Below, piece by piece: positions 10,757 to 21,260 of a stretch of 64,000 nucleotides of DNA. The stretch comes from Hippopus hippopus. Taxonomy: Eukaryota > Mollusca > Bivalvia > Cardiida > Cardiidae. Numbering within the stretch: the stretch's first letter is position 1; the number at the start of each line of letters is the position of its first letter. The notes below the pieces were generated by a model, which saw only the letters and a program-made list of their open reading frames with translations, was not told the DNA's origin and made no database searches. Position numbers and translations under genes: made by a program. Where the stretch lies: contig OX328096.1 of NCBI GenBank assembly GCA_946811185.2, positions 35,786,011 through 35,850,010 of the forward strand. The letters are read 5' to 3'.

Positions 10757-10984
10757 TTAACTCTTTACCAAACTATAAATTTTAGACAAGTCCAAATTAA
10801 AAGCATTTGCAGAGAACAAAATAAACATGACTGAAAAATCACAATTTGTTTTGGAAAGGGTAGAAAACAATGTGTAAAAAGGAGAAAATGCTGGCTACCA
10901 GCATTTTCTCCTTTTCCCACAATGTTTTCAAAAGGCTTTTTTCTCAGGGTTACTAAAAATAGGAATTGTGAGGTAAAGGGTTAA
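10757..10984. mobile_element. TTAA palindromic MITE, intact
   Basis: TTAA at both ends encloses 220 bp from CTCTTTACCA to AGGTAAAGGG. The palindrome centre is GCTGGCTACCAGC. Confidence 0.82.
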
Positions 10985-11170
10985 AACAGGCTATATTTAG
11001 GTCCTCTCTAACAAATGTGTTTCAGAAGGAAGGCCTTCATCAGTAAATGCTAGCCCAAAGAATACTAATCCAAACCATACAAAAATGCAATTTTTGAAAA
11101 TATTTTCCAATAACCTTTTCCATATCATTCTTTATACACTTTCCTTTCCCTCAATTGTTTCTCCACTGTA

Positions 11171-11400
11171 TTATCTCATTACCAAACGACAAAATTTTAG
11201 ATTGGTCCAAATTGAAAGCATTTGCAGACGACAAAATATATGTGACTCAAAAATTGAAATTTGATTTGGGAAGGGTAGAAAACATTGTGGGAAAAGGAGA
11301 AAATGCTGGTTACCAGCATTTTCTCCTTTTCCTACAATGTTTTCAAAAGCTTTCTTTCTCAGCGTCGTTAAAAGTCGGGATCATGTGGTAAAGAGTTATT
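11171..11400. mobile_element. TTAA palindromic MITE, near intact
   Basis: Left end CTCATTACCAAACGAC, right end TGGTAAAGAG followed by TTAT (one change from TTAA). Confidence 0.72.
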
Positions 11401-11460
11401 TCTGCTAGTTTTCAGTATGTCTAAAAACGTCAGGTATGGCAATGAGTTAAACAGAGCAGT

Positions 11461-11691
11461 TTAACTCTTTACCACACAACCCCAGGTTTTAACGACCCTT
11501 AGAGAGAAGCCTTTTGAAAACATTGTGGGAAAAGGAGAAAATGCTGGTAACCAGCATTTTCTCCTTTTCCCACAATGTTTTCTAACCTATGAAAGTAAAA
11601 AAAACTATCTATTGAGCCACACTGAAATTGTAGTCTGTAAATGCTTTCAATTTGGACAAGTCTAAGATTTTGTCGTGTGGTAAAGAGTTAA
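11461..11691. mobile_element. TTAA palindromic MITE, intact, perfect palindrome
   Basis: TTAA at 11461-11464 and 11688-11691 enclose 223 bp. The 67 bases at 11516-11582 are perfectly self-complementary except for the single central base. Confidence 0.85.
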
Positions 11692-11798
11692 CAAAGATCT
11701 GAGCATTGCTTTGGCAAAAGGGGGTGTAGTGCATCTCTGTTATGCTTGATACTAAGCCAGTCATCACATAACGATGGATCCCTAAAATCCATTTCGTA

Positions 11799-11925
11799 TA
11801 ATCCTTTACCACATGGTCCTGAGTTTTAACCACCATGAAAGAGAGAAAATTTACAAAGAGCAAAAAGTTTCAACCCATGTCAGCCTGCGTAGACCGACAT
11901 GGATTAATACTTTTTGCAGATCCAT
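11799..11925. mobile_element. TTAA MITE end fragment joined to an AACCCATGTCAGCCTGC MITE
   Basis: ATCCTTTACCACATGGTCC is a right-end fragment. At 11862 it meets the palindrome GCAAAAAGTTTCAACCC...ATTAATACTTTTTGC. Confidence 0.5.
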
Positions 11926-12660
11926 CAAGTCCCCTATTCAGTTATAACTTGTACAAGGAAACTTCTAGTCTACACAAAATACTTATTATTTGGGAATAAG
12001 TAAGAATCAAGACTAAGCAAGAGGGAACTCATAAACTTTAGTCAAATAGAGGAACACTGGCTAATTGTTTTAGTTTGAAATACTTGAGGTACACAAAATG
12101 TAGAAGAACTGTAGGGCATGAAGCATACAGAATTTGTAACTACATATCACAAGTAATATACAAAAGGAATGTACTATGACAACTGAAATATTACAAATAA
12201 AAGGGAAATGCTATTATTTAAGTACAAGTTATGTGGGTAAGAACTGAAAAAGCTACGGAGTGAACAAAAATGCTAGCTTGTGTCTCAGTTAGGTTTAATT
12301 GTGTGGAAGATATATAGGGGATGGATTACTTAACAGGATGCTGTACAATGCTCATGAAAATGCAGATTTGAACTGCGCATTAATCTGTTTTTAAAGATTA
12401 TCATAAACATGGACAATTTTTCTTATCTCTTTTTAAAAAATCATGGTTTTGATATTTCAACGAGATAACATACCCCATAAGTACAGGCAAATCAGTTTCA
12501 AAATGCCATCAAAATTCTTAATTATATACATAATTGGTTTAGTCACAAATGATTATTTACGTTACGTTCATGAGCATGTACTTTAGTAAAAAGCACACAG
12601 AAGATATAGTCAAGCAGCCATGAAAACCACACAGCAAGCCTCCACACTACACTGATTATC
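11926..12660 (-). other. Intron following the EFA6 exon
   Basis: Starts with the GTAAG donor on the minus strand. No further Sec7 exon, transposon or hairpin was recognised in it. Confidence 0.5.
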
Positions 12661-12664
12661 TTAC

Positions 12665-14325
12665 TTTTTGCTTAGATGCCTGGATACATCTGATTTCCTA
12701 AACCCATCTAGATTGTATAGACGCTTGGCAAGTCTCTTAGCTGAAGGATGATCTACACTTTTAGCAGGTGGAAGTGCAAATAAATCTTCCTGAGCGATCT
12801 CAGTATCTTGGTCATGAAAATCATCAATCTGCTTTGAAATATGAATATCATCACTGCAAAAAGCACTCAGGTCAGAATGATCAATTCCTGTATGCATATC
12901 GTTTTGAACACTTTTTAGACAGGTATCACTTATATCACTACTATCACTGCAAACATTACATGTTTCACCAGAACTTACAGCCTCTGGTACAAGCGCTACT
13001 TCATCAGCTCTACCCTCTGGTTGATTGTCTGTAACATGTATTGATTCCTCTAGTTTGATAAATCCTGGCATAAATATCCTATCATCACTAACTTCTTTAG
13101 TTTTATTACTTTCTTCTGAAGGCTGAGCTGGACCATCAGAACTGTCAGACTGAATATAAAAACTAGGCTCAGCTTTATCCATACTGTCCTGAACTTGACA
13201 AGGAATTTGATCTAATGAATATGCTGTATCTTCTATATCAATATTAACAAAAGTCACTTCATCACTGAAATAATTCTCATGACTTTTACTTGCCCTCACC
13301 ATTTGTGTGTCTGGAGCTACAGATCTCCCTTGTTTTTGTGACACAATTTTTTCTGCACTTTTACTTGCAATGAGATACTTTGACACGTCTGTCTGATTTA
13401 CTGGTGACATTCCACCAGAATCAGACATACTTCTCTCAAATATCACCTCTGGACTTAATTCTCCTGATTCACTATCAGCTGATGAAATTTCTATACTGCT
13501 ACTACTAGAACTGTCATCATTGAGTAAAGGTTCCACCTCTTGTTGAAGCACAGTATTAACAGATACATCAGATCTGAGGTCAGATGGGGTGGACACTGCT
13601 GAGATATTACTACTAACAGCTGATGACTGAGATTCAACCATATTTCCAAGCATATCATCTGACTCAAGTTCAGAGAGGTCAGACACACTTGTGGGATCAT
13701 TGGATAGTTTATCCTTTTTCTCTAAAGTCCCAGAGTCTGAATGAATAGCTTGTTCTTCAAATCCAGATTCTGCTGAAATAGCTTTTTTTTCTATGGAATT
13801 TTCATCACTATCTTCTTCTGGGGATGTTTTGGACATGTTATCAAGCTCTACATTCAATTTAGCACCAGTAAAGGTTGTTTGATCAGGTGATGATGCAGAT
13901 CGTTTAAAAGTTGGTTTATCAGGATCAGGATCAAAAGGATTGCTGCTGTCTGAATGATGACGTTCCAGAGCACTTCCATCCATTTTGCGAAGTTTTAATG
14001 ATGGATTTGTTTTAATTATCATATCCCCAGTCATAAGGAAGGTTTCAAAGCCCTTTTCTGTGTGCTTTTTCCCTTCATCCTTGTCTAAAACAAGATCTGA
14101 TGGTACATTAGGTTTTGTCACAGTTTTGGGGGAAGACTCTTTACAACTTACTTCAGAATTAAGGCCATTTTCCTTCCCATTTGTTTTTTCAAAAAGATTC
14201 CCATCTTGTGGTGTGACTGAGGCAACATTATCACTGCCATATTTTCCATTTTTTAATATATTTGGGGACACTTTTGACTTAGGTACTGGCAAAAGTGAGG
14301 GGTTGTGAGAGATTCGATCAACCAT
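12665..14325 (-). CDS. PSD: EFA6/PSD-family ARF6 exchange factor, first coding exon
   Basis: EFA6/PSD proteins catalyse GDP-GTP exchange on ARF6 at the plasma membrane through a Sec7 domain followed by PH and coiled-coil regions (family knowledge). The exon encodes 553 residues plus two bases. Most of it is low-complexity, acidic and Ser-rich, as in the disordered N-terminal halves of this family. The last 26 residues, with LAKRLYNLDGFRKSDVSRHL, match the opening of the EFA6 Sec7 domain. The frame runs into TAA only after a splice donor (GTAAG, minus strand, 12664-12660), so the apparent stop is intronic. The exon ends two bases into an AAN codon, which would give the conserved Asn (SKN-NEFS) if the next exon starts with C or T. 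The start ATG at 14325 sits in ACCATGG, is the first in-frame ATG, and follows an in-frame TGA at 14454-14452, so the N-terminus is defined. The downstream Sec7 exons were not found in the window. Confidence 0.82.
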
Positions 14326-14465
14326 GGTTAGAGGCCGGTGTGTAAAAGTTGGATTAATATGGGTGACAAGTAAGCAAACAAACACAAAGAGAGATACTAA
14401 TATGGGACATGATGGTGATACCTTGACTTCTCTTCTGGCATCATGACTTGTTCAGTTCAGTTTGC
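14326..14465 (-). promoter_or_regulatory. EFA6 5' leader in the coding exon, with a short uORF
   Basis: A minus-strand acceptor (TGTATTTCAG, AG at 14467-14466) opens the exon at 14465. Between it and the main ATG lies a 15-codon upstream ORF (ATG at 14444, a second ATG at 14441, TAG at 14399-14397), beginning MMPEEK and ending well before the main start. An uORF in this position commonly lowers translation of the main frame; that role is inferred. Confidence 0.5.
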
Positions 14466-14489
14466 CTGAAATACACAACAAAAGACTCC

Positions 14490-14716
14490 TTAACCCTTTA
14501 CAACACAATCCCAAATTTCAATGACCCCGAGGAGGAAGGCTTTTGAAAACAGTGTATGAAAAGGAAAAATGCTGGTTACCTGCATTTTCTCCTTTTCTCA
14601 CAATATTTTCCACCCTTCCCAAAACAAAGTTCAAATTTTGAGTCATGTTTCTTTTACCATCTGAAAATGCTTTGATCTCAGACTAGTCTAAAATTTAGTC
14701 TTTCAGTAAAGAGTTT
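14490..14716. mobile_element. TTAA palindromic MITE next to the EFA6 acceptor
   Basis: TTAA at 14490-14493, left end CCCTTTACAACACAATCC, right end CAGTAAAGAG followed by TTTA. Its edge is about 25 bases from the acceptor of the EFA6 coding exon. Confidence 0.7.
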
Positions 14717-15010
14717 ACACAAAAGAGATATATAGATAGGAAGCGTATTTTGGGGCTCAAAAATTAATTTCTCTGAGAGTTCTTCACTAAAACCTGTTCT
14801 GTCCTGAGGGTGCTTGTATGAATGCTCAGGAAAGCAATTCTAATAAGTACCTAAAACATGGATTTAATTAAGAAAAAATATTCTGAAACTGTGAAAACTT
14901 CTTCTCATTCTCAATCTCAGATACAGTCTTAGCCCTATAACTTGTTAACTTCTATTTTTGTGAAGTCAGTTTTTTCCAGGGCTTAATTCTTCACCCAAAA
15001 ATCATTTGTT

Positions 15011-15352
15011 TTAACCCTTTACCACACAATTCCAAGTTATAACGACCCTGAGAAAGAGGCCTTTTGAAAACATTGTTGGAAAAGCAGAAAATGCTGGTAA
15101 TCAGCATTTTCTCCTTTTCCCCAAATTTTTTTTCCCCTTTTACAGACAAATTTCATAATCTGAACCACATTTGTCATCTGCAAGAGCTTTCAAGACGGAT
15201 TATTCTATAGTTTCGACATGTGGTAAAAGGTTAAAGACACTGTGACTGAGAGAGAAGGCTTCTGAAAGCATTGTATGAAAAGGAAAAAAAGAAGAATATA
15301 TGTCTCTGCAATTTCTTTCAATTTGGATGAGTAAAAGTCTGGTAAAGAGTTT
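15011..15352. mobile_element. Intact TTAA palindromic MITE plus a deleted copy
   Basis: TTAA at 15011-15014 and 15231-15234 bound an intact copy (CCCTTTACCACAC...TGGTAAAAGG). A shorter copy without the palindrome follows to about 15352. Confidence 0.72.
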
Positions 15353-15757
15353 GATATAATTTCAATGACTGTCACAGCCCTTTATGGACAGGTCTATCAA
15401 TATAAACCTGCTTGTTAAAAATAAAAATGGTATAAAACATCATATAAACAAGCAAGAAATCTTCTGATAGAATGGACTGCAATGATAAAACCTGATGCTT
15501 GTTCAATTTTTGAGTCAGTACCAGTAAATCTTAACACTGATTGAGCCCTCTTTAGGAAACTCCATCTGTTCCTTATCATTTAAGATGTGTTGACACTTTG
15601 TGCTATAATTGTTTATTTTCTCACATCCAAGTCATTTACACACTGATAGATAATGAAAGACAAGCCTGTGCTCAGTATGTGCAATTTTTACCTCTATGCA
15701 GCTGTTTCAAAAATTTCAAGGGAATGAACTTAGAATAAAAACTAAATCCTTACTTAC

Positions 15758-15797
15758 CTCTGCAAAGTATTTCACTCCATTCTAGTGTGGGACTGAT
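15758..15797 (-). other. Candidate 40-nt 5' UTR exon of the EFA6 gene
   Basis: On the minus strand a polypyrimidine acceptor (TTATTTTTCCAG) is followed by 40 nt and a strong donor (GAG|GTAAGTAAG). The segment holds ATG GAG TGA, so it cannot extend the main frame and would be untranslated leader spliced to 14465. It is supported only by splice signals and position. A further possible upstream donor, ATGC|GTAAGTG, lies on the minus strand near 17433. Confidence 0.35.
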
Positions 15798-15877
15798 CTG
15801 GAAAAATAATTGAGAAAGATGAAAACTCTCATCAAGTTTCAAGGAAACTTCAGCAAATAAATAGATCTTAGATACTT

Positions 15878-16086
15878 ATCCTTAAAGCGCTGGAACCGAC
15901 TTCAGTTGTTGTTGCGGACAGCGTAGATCAAGATCAGACTGCACAGAACGTGCAGTCTGATCTTTGATCTACATTGTCTGCTACTTCACTACATCTTCTG
16001 GCTAAAACAACCATAAAATGATATCATTCTGGAAGTTTTTCTTCACTGAAAATGTTGTCTCATTAATTCAGCGCTCTAAGGGTTAT
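15878..16086. mobile_element. GATCAAGATCAGACTGC palindromic MITE
   Basis: Ends CCTTAAAGCGCTGGA and TTCAGCGCTCTAAGGG. The centre AGATCAAGATCAGACTGCAC pairs with GTGCAGTCTGATCTTTGATC. Confidence 0.7.
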
Positions 16087-16127
16087 ACACTGTTTGTCAG
16101 TAGGGGTTCTGTACGATTCAGTGGTGA

Positions 16128-16352
16128 ACTCTTTACCATGCAACGAAAAATTTTTCCTTGTCCAAAATCAAAGCATTTGCTGACAACGATAATTACAGGA
16201 TGCTAAAATGATGAAATTTGTCAGGGAAAAGGTAGCACAGACTGTGGGAAAAGGAGAAAATGCTAGTTGCCAGCATTCTTTCCTTAACCCACAATACTTT
16301 CAAAAACCTCTCTCCTTGCAGTTGTTAAAATATGGGATGGTTAGGGAAAGGG
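16128..16352. mobile_element. TTAA palindromic MITE, degraded
   Basis: Left end CTCTTTACCATGCAACG, right end TAGGGAAAGGG. The palindrome is partly eroded (TGCTAGTTGCCAGCA). Confidence 0.55.
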
Positions 16353-16780
16353 TTTCAAGATCTGGATTAGAGATGAATCCAGAGTTCCTGAATTTGATTT
16401 GTATCTGAGATGCCATATTTTTCAAATCATGAGGGTCCTTTGGCACGGCTCTGCTTAGTTCTAGCTTACTACTGGTGAAACCGATGAAGCACATGAATAA
16501 GTGAACTGTGGCTGTGACATGACTGAAATTTCATAAACCTGATGTAAACTATTTTATCAACCTGTTTCTCAGTATGTCAGAAAAGCACAAAAAGAGAATA
16601 AAGGTTTATTTCAGACTAATTTTGTGCCAAAAACTAATTTTTAGTTTGGTTGGTATTACAAGAAATACAGGATGGGTCGTCAGAATGCAGAAAAATGCAA
16701 TCCAGGGCAATTACAATTACCTGCCATGTCAGTCTCAGGTTGAATCACTAACTAGATCTATTTGCACTTTGGGGTTGATG

Positions 16781-17003
16781 AGGCCTATAAAAAAAATACC
16801 TGTGTTTAGGGTTTCAGTCCGAGATGGTGTAGGTAGGGTAGGTAGGGATTTTTTTTTTTCAAAAACTTTTTACATGGGCCAATCGCGAAATCACACCTGA
16901 CAGATCTTTTTTTTCCAATCGTAGCATAAAAAGTTTAGGATCAGCAGCATTTTCTAGGTAGGGTAGGGAAACCCTAAACACAGATGTTTTTATTTTAGGC
17001 CTA
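16781..17003. mobile_element. Small TIR element (AGGCCTA...TAGGCCT)
   Basis: About 35-bp TIRs: AGGCCTATAAAAAAAATACC with TGTGTTTAGGGTTTC on the left, and the complement GAAACCCTAAACACA with TTTATTTTAGGCCTA on the right. The interior holds GTAGGTAGGGTAGG runs. No coding capacity. Confidence 0.7.
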
Positions 17004-17906
17004 ATAAATGAGAATGAATATCCAATTTTCATGCAACTTTTTTCATCAGCTAAAACTGACCACTGTCAAACGGTTGACCTTAACCCAGTTGTCTTTTTTT
17101 GTTGTGATCCAAAAGATTTTTAAACAGAAGAGAACATTTAAAAATTTTGATTTTTGTTTTGAAAGATCTACTAATATTTTGGCCATTTGGCTGGTGAAGG
17201 CAAAGTAAGTTTTGACAACGTCACAAAATCCGCAATTCAAATATCCTATGGGCTTTAGATGACATTTCATGGAGTATTATTTTCATGTAATGTTTCAGTG
17301 TCTTACATAGTCTAATGCTATCATTTAGAGTAGCTTACCCATTAAATATATGTCCTGGATCCTTTATGAATAACATTACGCTTCTACGACAAATTCTAAC
17401 ATTACTTCAGACACCGATCTTGAGAGTTTCACTTACGCATGGTGGATTGAATAGCCAGTAAAAAATACTGAAAGTTCACACTCATAATGTCAGCCCCCTT
17501 TTGCAATATGATCAGTGCATTTGAAATCATTAAGGGAACGAGGGCCCAACTCTGACAAAGCTGAAATGGTACCTGAAGAATGGCACCAAAATTGACAAAT
17601 GTACTTACTGATGAATGTATTAATTAATTCAAACTCGTAGTCATTGATGTCATTAACAGAATCATTACTAAATTTGAGCTGCATAGATCTATATAATTAT
17701 ATTTCTTTGAATTCAAGTTTTACAATGGATATACAGACTGATCAAAAGTCACTAAGCTTGTATCATGCATGAGGATCAACATACATAAAGTCGTATACAT
17801 GTGACTGTGTCACTGTGTGTCAATGACAGCTGCCTCCACAATGCTTCATTAGCAATACATCATATATGAGGTACATGTCGTACTACTTCCAGACAGAAAT
17901 TAACCT
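17004..17906. other. No gene recognised
   Basis: One possible minus-strand donor (ATGC|GTAAGTG near 17433) could belong to an upstream EFA6 leader exon. Nothing else was seen. Confidence 0.35.
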
Positions 17907-18243
17907 TTAACCTCTTACCAGACAAAATTTGACACCTGTCAAAATTGAAGGCATTTGTAGACCGTAAATTAACTCAGATCTATCATGGGCTAGAAAATAC
18001 TGTGGGAAAAGGAGAAAATGCTGTATACAAGCATTTTCTCCTTTTCCCACATTGTTTTCAACAGCCTTTTTCCTCAGGGTGTTTAAAAATTGTGATTGTG
18101 TGGTGTAGAGATAAGAAACCCATTAAAAGGGCAGAAAATGTTTTGGAAAATGGAGCAAATACAACCACTATTTTCTCTTCTTTCCACAATGTTTTCAAAG
18201 GCCTTCTTCTACAGGGTTGTTAAAATACAAGATAAGGTGTTAA
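17907..18243. mobile_element. TTAA palindromic MITE followed by a degraded copy
   Basis: TTAA-CCTCTTACCA at 17907, palindrome at about 17995-18060, right end TGTGGTGTAGAGAT. A second copy with a much-eroded hairpin follows to 18243. Confidence 0.6.
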
Positions 18244-18245
18244 GA

Positions 18246-19260
18246 CAAGAGGGCCATTGGCCCTAAAGAGCTCACCTGAGTAAAGTCACCTAGAGCTGAT
18301 TAAGCTGAAGAGATCCTGATTTTAATGATGTAAGAGTGTAAGTGACCTATTTTTTGACCCAAAGTGACCCAATTTCAAACTTGTCTGAGATCTCAAGAAG
18401 ACAATTAAGTTCCAAGAGTATCAGGCTGAAAATGTGGCCTCTAGACTGCACACAAGGTTTTTCAAAGATTTGGCCCAGTGACCTACTTTTTGCTCTAACA
18501 TGACCCAAGTTTGAACTTGTCTGAGACATCATCAAGATAACCTTTCTGACCAAGTTTCATGAGTATCTGACTGCAAATGTGGCCTCTACAGTGAGCACAA
18601 GGCTTTTCTAAGATTTGGCCCAGTGACCTACTTTTTGACCACACATGACCCAATTTCACACATATCTGAGATATCATCAAGACAACTACTCTGACTTATT
18701 TTCATGAGTATCTGGCTGAAAATATGGCCTCTAGAGTGCACACAAGGTTTTTTAACAATTTTGCCCTGTTACCTACTTTTTGACCTGACATGACCCATTT
18801 TCATACAAGTCAGAGAAATCAACAAGACAAACCCTTTCACCACATTTCAAGAGTATCTGGCTCAAAATGTGGCCTCTAGAGTGCATACAAGGTTTTTCTA
18901 AGATTTGGCCTGGTGGCCTACTTTTTGACCCCACATAACCCAATTTTGAAATTGTACAAGGTATCATCAAGACAAATATTCTGATTGAGTTTAAAGAGTA
19001 TCTGAATGAAAATGTAGCCTCTAGAGTGCACACAAGCTTTTTCTAAGATTTGCCCCTGTGACCTGCTTTTTAACCCCATTTAACCCAATTTTGAGCCTGT
19101 CAGAGATTTTATCAAGACAAAGATTATGACCAAGTATCATGAGTATCTGAATGAAAATGTGGCCTCTAGAGTGTACACAAGGTAAATGTTGATGGCCGCA
19201 TGATGGACACAGCATCATCACAAACGGTCATCTTGAGCACTTTGTGCTCAGGTGAGCTAA
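18246..19260 (+). mobile_element. Helentron-like element, GGTGAGCTAA family, copy a
   Basis: Starts CAAGAGGGCCATTGGCCC, then AGCTCACCTGAG, which pairs with CTCAGGTGAGCT before the end. The core holds about six 145-bp units (GACCTACTTTTTGACC..., GTGGCCTCTAGAGTG). A GATGGACACAGC tract precedes the terminal hairpin TGAGCACTTTGTGCTCA and the final CTAA. Minus-strand open frames across it shift every unit because 145 is not a multiple of three. Confidence 0.75.
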
Positions 19261-19275
19261 AAAGGGTGTAAGCAG

Positions 19276-19490
19276 TTAACCCTTAAAGTGCCTTTCACAA
19301 CCATACTTGCCTTTTGCGGCCAGTGTGCATCAAAACCAGACTGCATCAGACATGCAGTCTGATTTTTGATCCTCACTGTCACCACTGCTAAAACAGTATA
19401 GGAAGAAAGCAACCATGAAATCGCAATTATCTGGCACTTACTCTAGACTTAAAAAGTCCACTTGGTTTATTATGGTGCTTTAAGGATTAA
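19276..19490. mobile_element. GATCAAGATCAGACTGC-type MITE, intact ends
   Basis: TTAA at 19276-19279 and 19487-19490, ends CCCTTAAAGTGCC and GGTGCTTTAAGGA. The centre is CCAGACTGCATCAGACATGC with its complement. Confidence 0.65.
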
Positions 19491-19753
19491 CAAAGTCAAT
19501 GTTGTGTCTGTCAGGTCAATGCAACAGCATACTCACACACTGATTATCTTCTGGTGTATGCAGAAAGGTTTGGAAAACTTGCAAATGTACATAATCACCA
19601 CCATGACTAGTTCCAGTGGGGAAATGTCCCCAGAATACATATCAGTAGAGGGATCACAGTCTCAAAATGGCATAAAATTTTGACCCCTAAAAATTCCAGA
19701 CATTATGCATGTCAACGAAATAAATGAACAAACCCCAAAACAAATGTTCCTTA

Positions 19754-20787
19754 AGCCGTGTTTACTGGCGAGCGGTAGCTGTAGCAGTATCGGTAGCGGC
19801 AGCGGCATCGGTAGCGGCAGCGTTTTCTTTCCGCTGGAGTGTGTGTTTATTGACATGCGGTAGAGGTAGCGGTTTTCTTTTCCATCATGGTCCTCGTACG
19901 GCCAACTCTCGCAGATCGTGATCAAGATTTCATTATTATTGGGTTAGGTATGCTACTGCTGAAACCAAAAAGGAGAAGACACATCCAATGTTACAGAGTC
20001 GCCATAGACACGGCATTTTTTATACCCTAGTTGAAGAACTTGGGTAATTCGGAGACAAATTCTTTGAGTATCATTGGATGTCAAGGGAGCAATTTGCCCA
20101 AGTGCTCCATCTAGTTGGACAAGGAGTATAAAAAATTGGGCTATATAATCTTATATACTTGTCAAAGGTGAATTACCATGTGCAAAAAGTAGGCTGCACT
20201 CGGCCTAGCGTAATATTTAAACAAGAGCTTCGCAAAGCGGCGCATATACGCCCTAAGGGGCTTGTGAGTGAAATGGCTTAAAATCTAGAACGCCTGCAGA
20301 TATCCAAGTTTTAAGAGTCACACGCACAATTGCACATCATAGAGATTAATTGTGGAAAGTTTGAACTTATTCCAATGAAAACTGTAGGAGTTGCGCACAC
20401 AAGAAATTGCTAACGGATGGACGGACGGACGGACGGACCACCGGGGCCTTAACATAATACGACCCTTCAGGGGTAAAAATAGAAAACTTTTGCTATTCAG
20501 AGAAACTCAGTAAGGTCAAATTGAAAATACTCATCCGATCAGCTAAACATGATCATCGACCGACTTTCTGGATCTTTTTATCATTTTTGAGAAATTTGAG
20601 TGCAGCAGCTAGCGGCGAGCGGATTTAAATGCCCTTGGACCATTCTAGCGGCGAAAAAAACTGCTGCTCCGCCGATCTGCCGCCGCCGCGCTCCAGTGAA
20701 CATTTCTTAGGAAAACTGTACATAACAAAAAAAATCCGGTGCCGCTGTCGCCGCCGCTGCCGCTACCGCTCGCCAGTAAACACGGCT
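19754..20787. mobile_element. PIF/Harbinger-like TIR element with GC-rich arms
   Basis: TIR AGCCGTGTTTACTGGCGAGC at 19754 and its complement ending at 20787, each flanked by TTA (19751-19753; 20788-20790), the 3-bp target of this superfamily. Inside the TIRs are GGTAGCGGCAGC-type runs, far more GC-rich than the surroundings. No transposase; it hosts the insertion at 20222-20476. Confidence 0.7.
20222..20476 (+). mobile_element. Small Helentron-like element ending GGGGTAA
   Basis: Starts CAAGAGCTTCGCAAAGCGGC (5' palindrome GCTTCGCAAAGC), has a run of GGACGGACGGAC near the right end, a hairpin CCCTTCAGGGG, and ends TAA in an A run. Same plan as the CTAA elements but with no tandem core. Confidence 0.55.
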
Positions 20788-20814
20788 TTAGGGTTTCTCA
20801 AATGCCTATTTTCT

Positions 20815-21260
20815 TAATCTGAAGAGCACCAAGTTCAACTTTCAGTTACTAATGCAGACATTGTAGATCAAGATCAGACTGCAAAGAACATGCATTTTGA
20901 TTCTAGATTCAATGACTTGCACTTAAATTGTTGTCTACAAACTGCTGTCAGTTTTTAAAAATTTGTTGCTGGTAAAGAGTTAAAGGTCATATAGCTGCCA
21001 AAAGTAAACAATGCAGGTGTTGAAATGCATTCAAATTCTAATCATACAATTTAAAACCATGGAATCTTTTAATTATTATGATGATAATCTGTTCCTGTAT
21101 GGTTGGTCCAACTGTAAGTCGCTGGCAGAAAAATGAATTTTAAAACTTGGTAAAAAATTGCCAGGTCACTCCATCTTTTGTTTATTTTTTACTTGGTTTT
21201 GAATTTCATGTTACTTTTGGCCACTTCTGGGCTTTATAATCCTATAGCAACTGCAGACGT
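20815..21260. mobile_element. Chimeric palindromic MITE fragments and a degraded foldback copy
   Basis: GTAGATCAAGATCAGACTGC at about 20868 joins a TTAA-MITE right end (GGTAAAGAGTTAA, 20981). A degraded copy of the foldback family seen at 1093 (GCAGGTGTTGAAATGC...CGCTGGCAG) follows. Confidence 0.5.

Noticed and set aside
10522..10785. 87-codon plus-strand frame
   Set aside because: It runs into the left end of a TTAA MITE; no motif or splice context.
12661..12663. TAA as the true stop of the EFA6 frame
   Set aside because: The stop overlaps a GTAAG donor placed exactly at a conserved position inside the Sec7 domain; a protein ending there would lack the catalytic domain.
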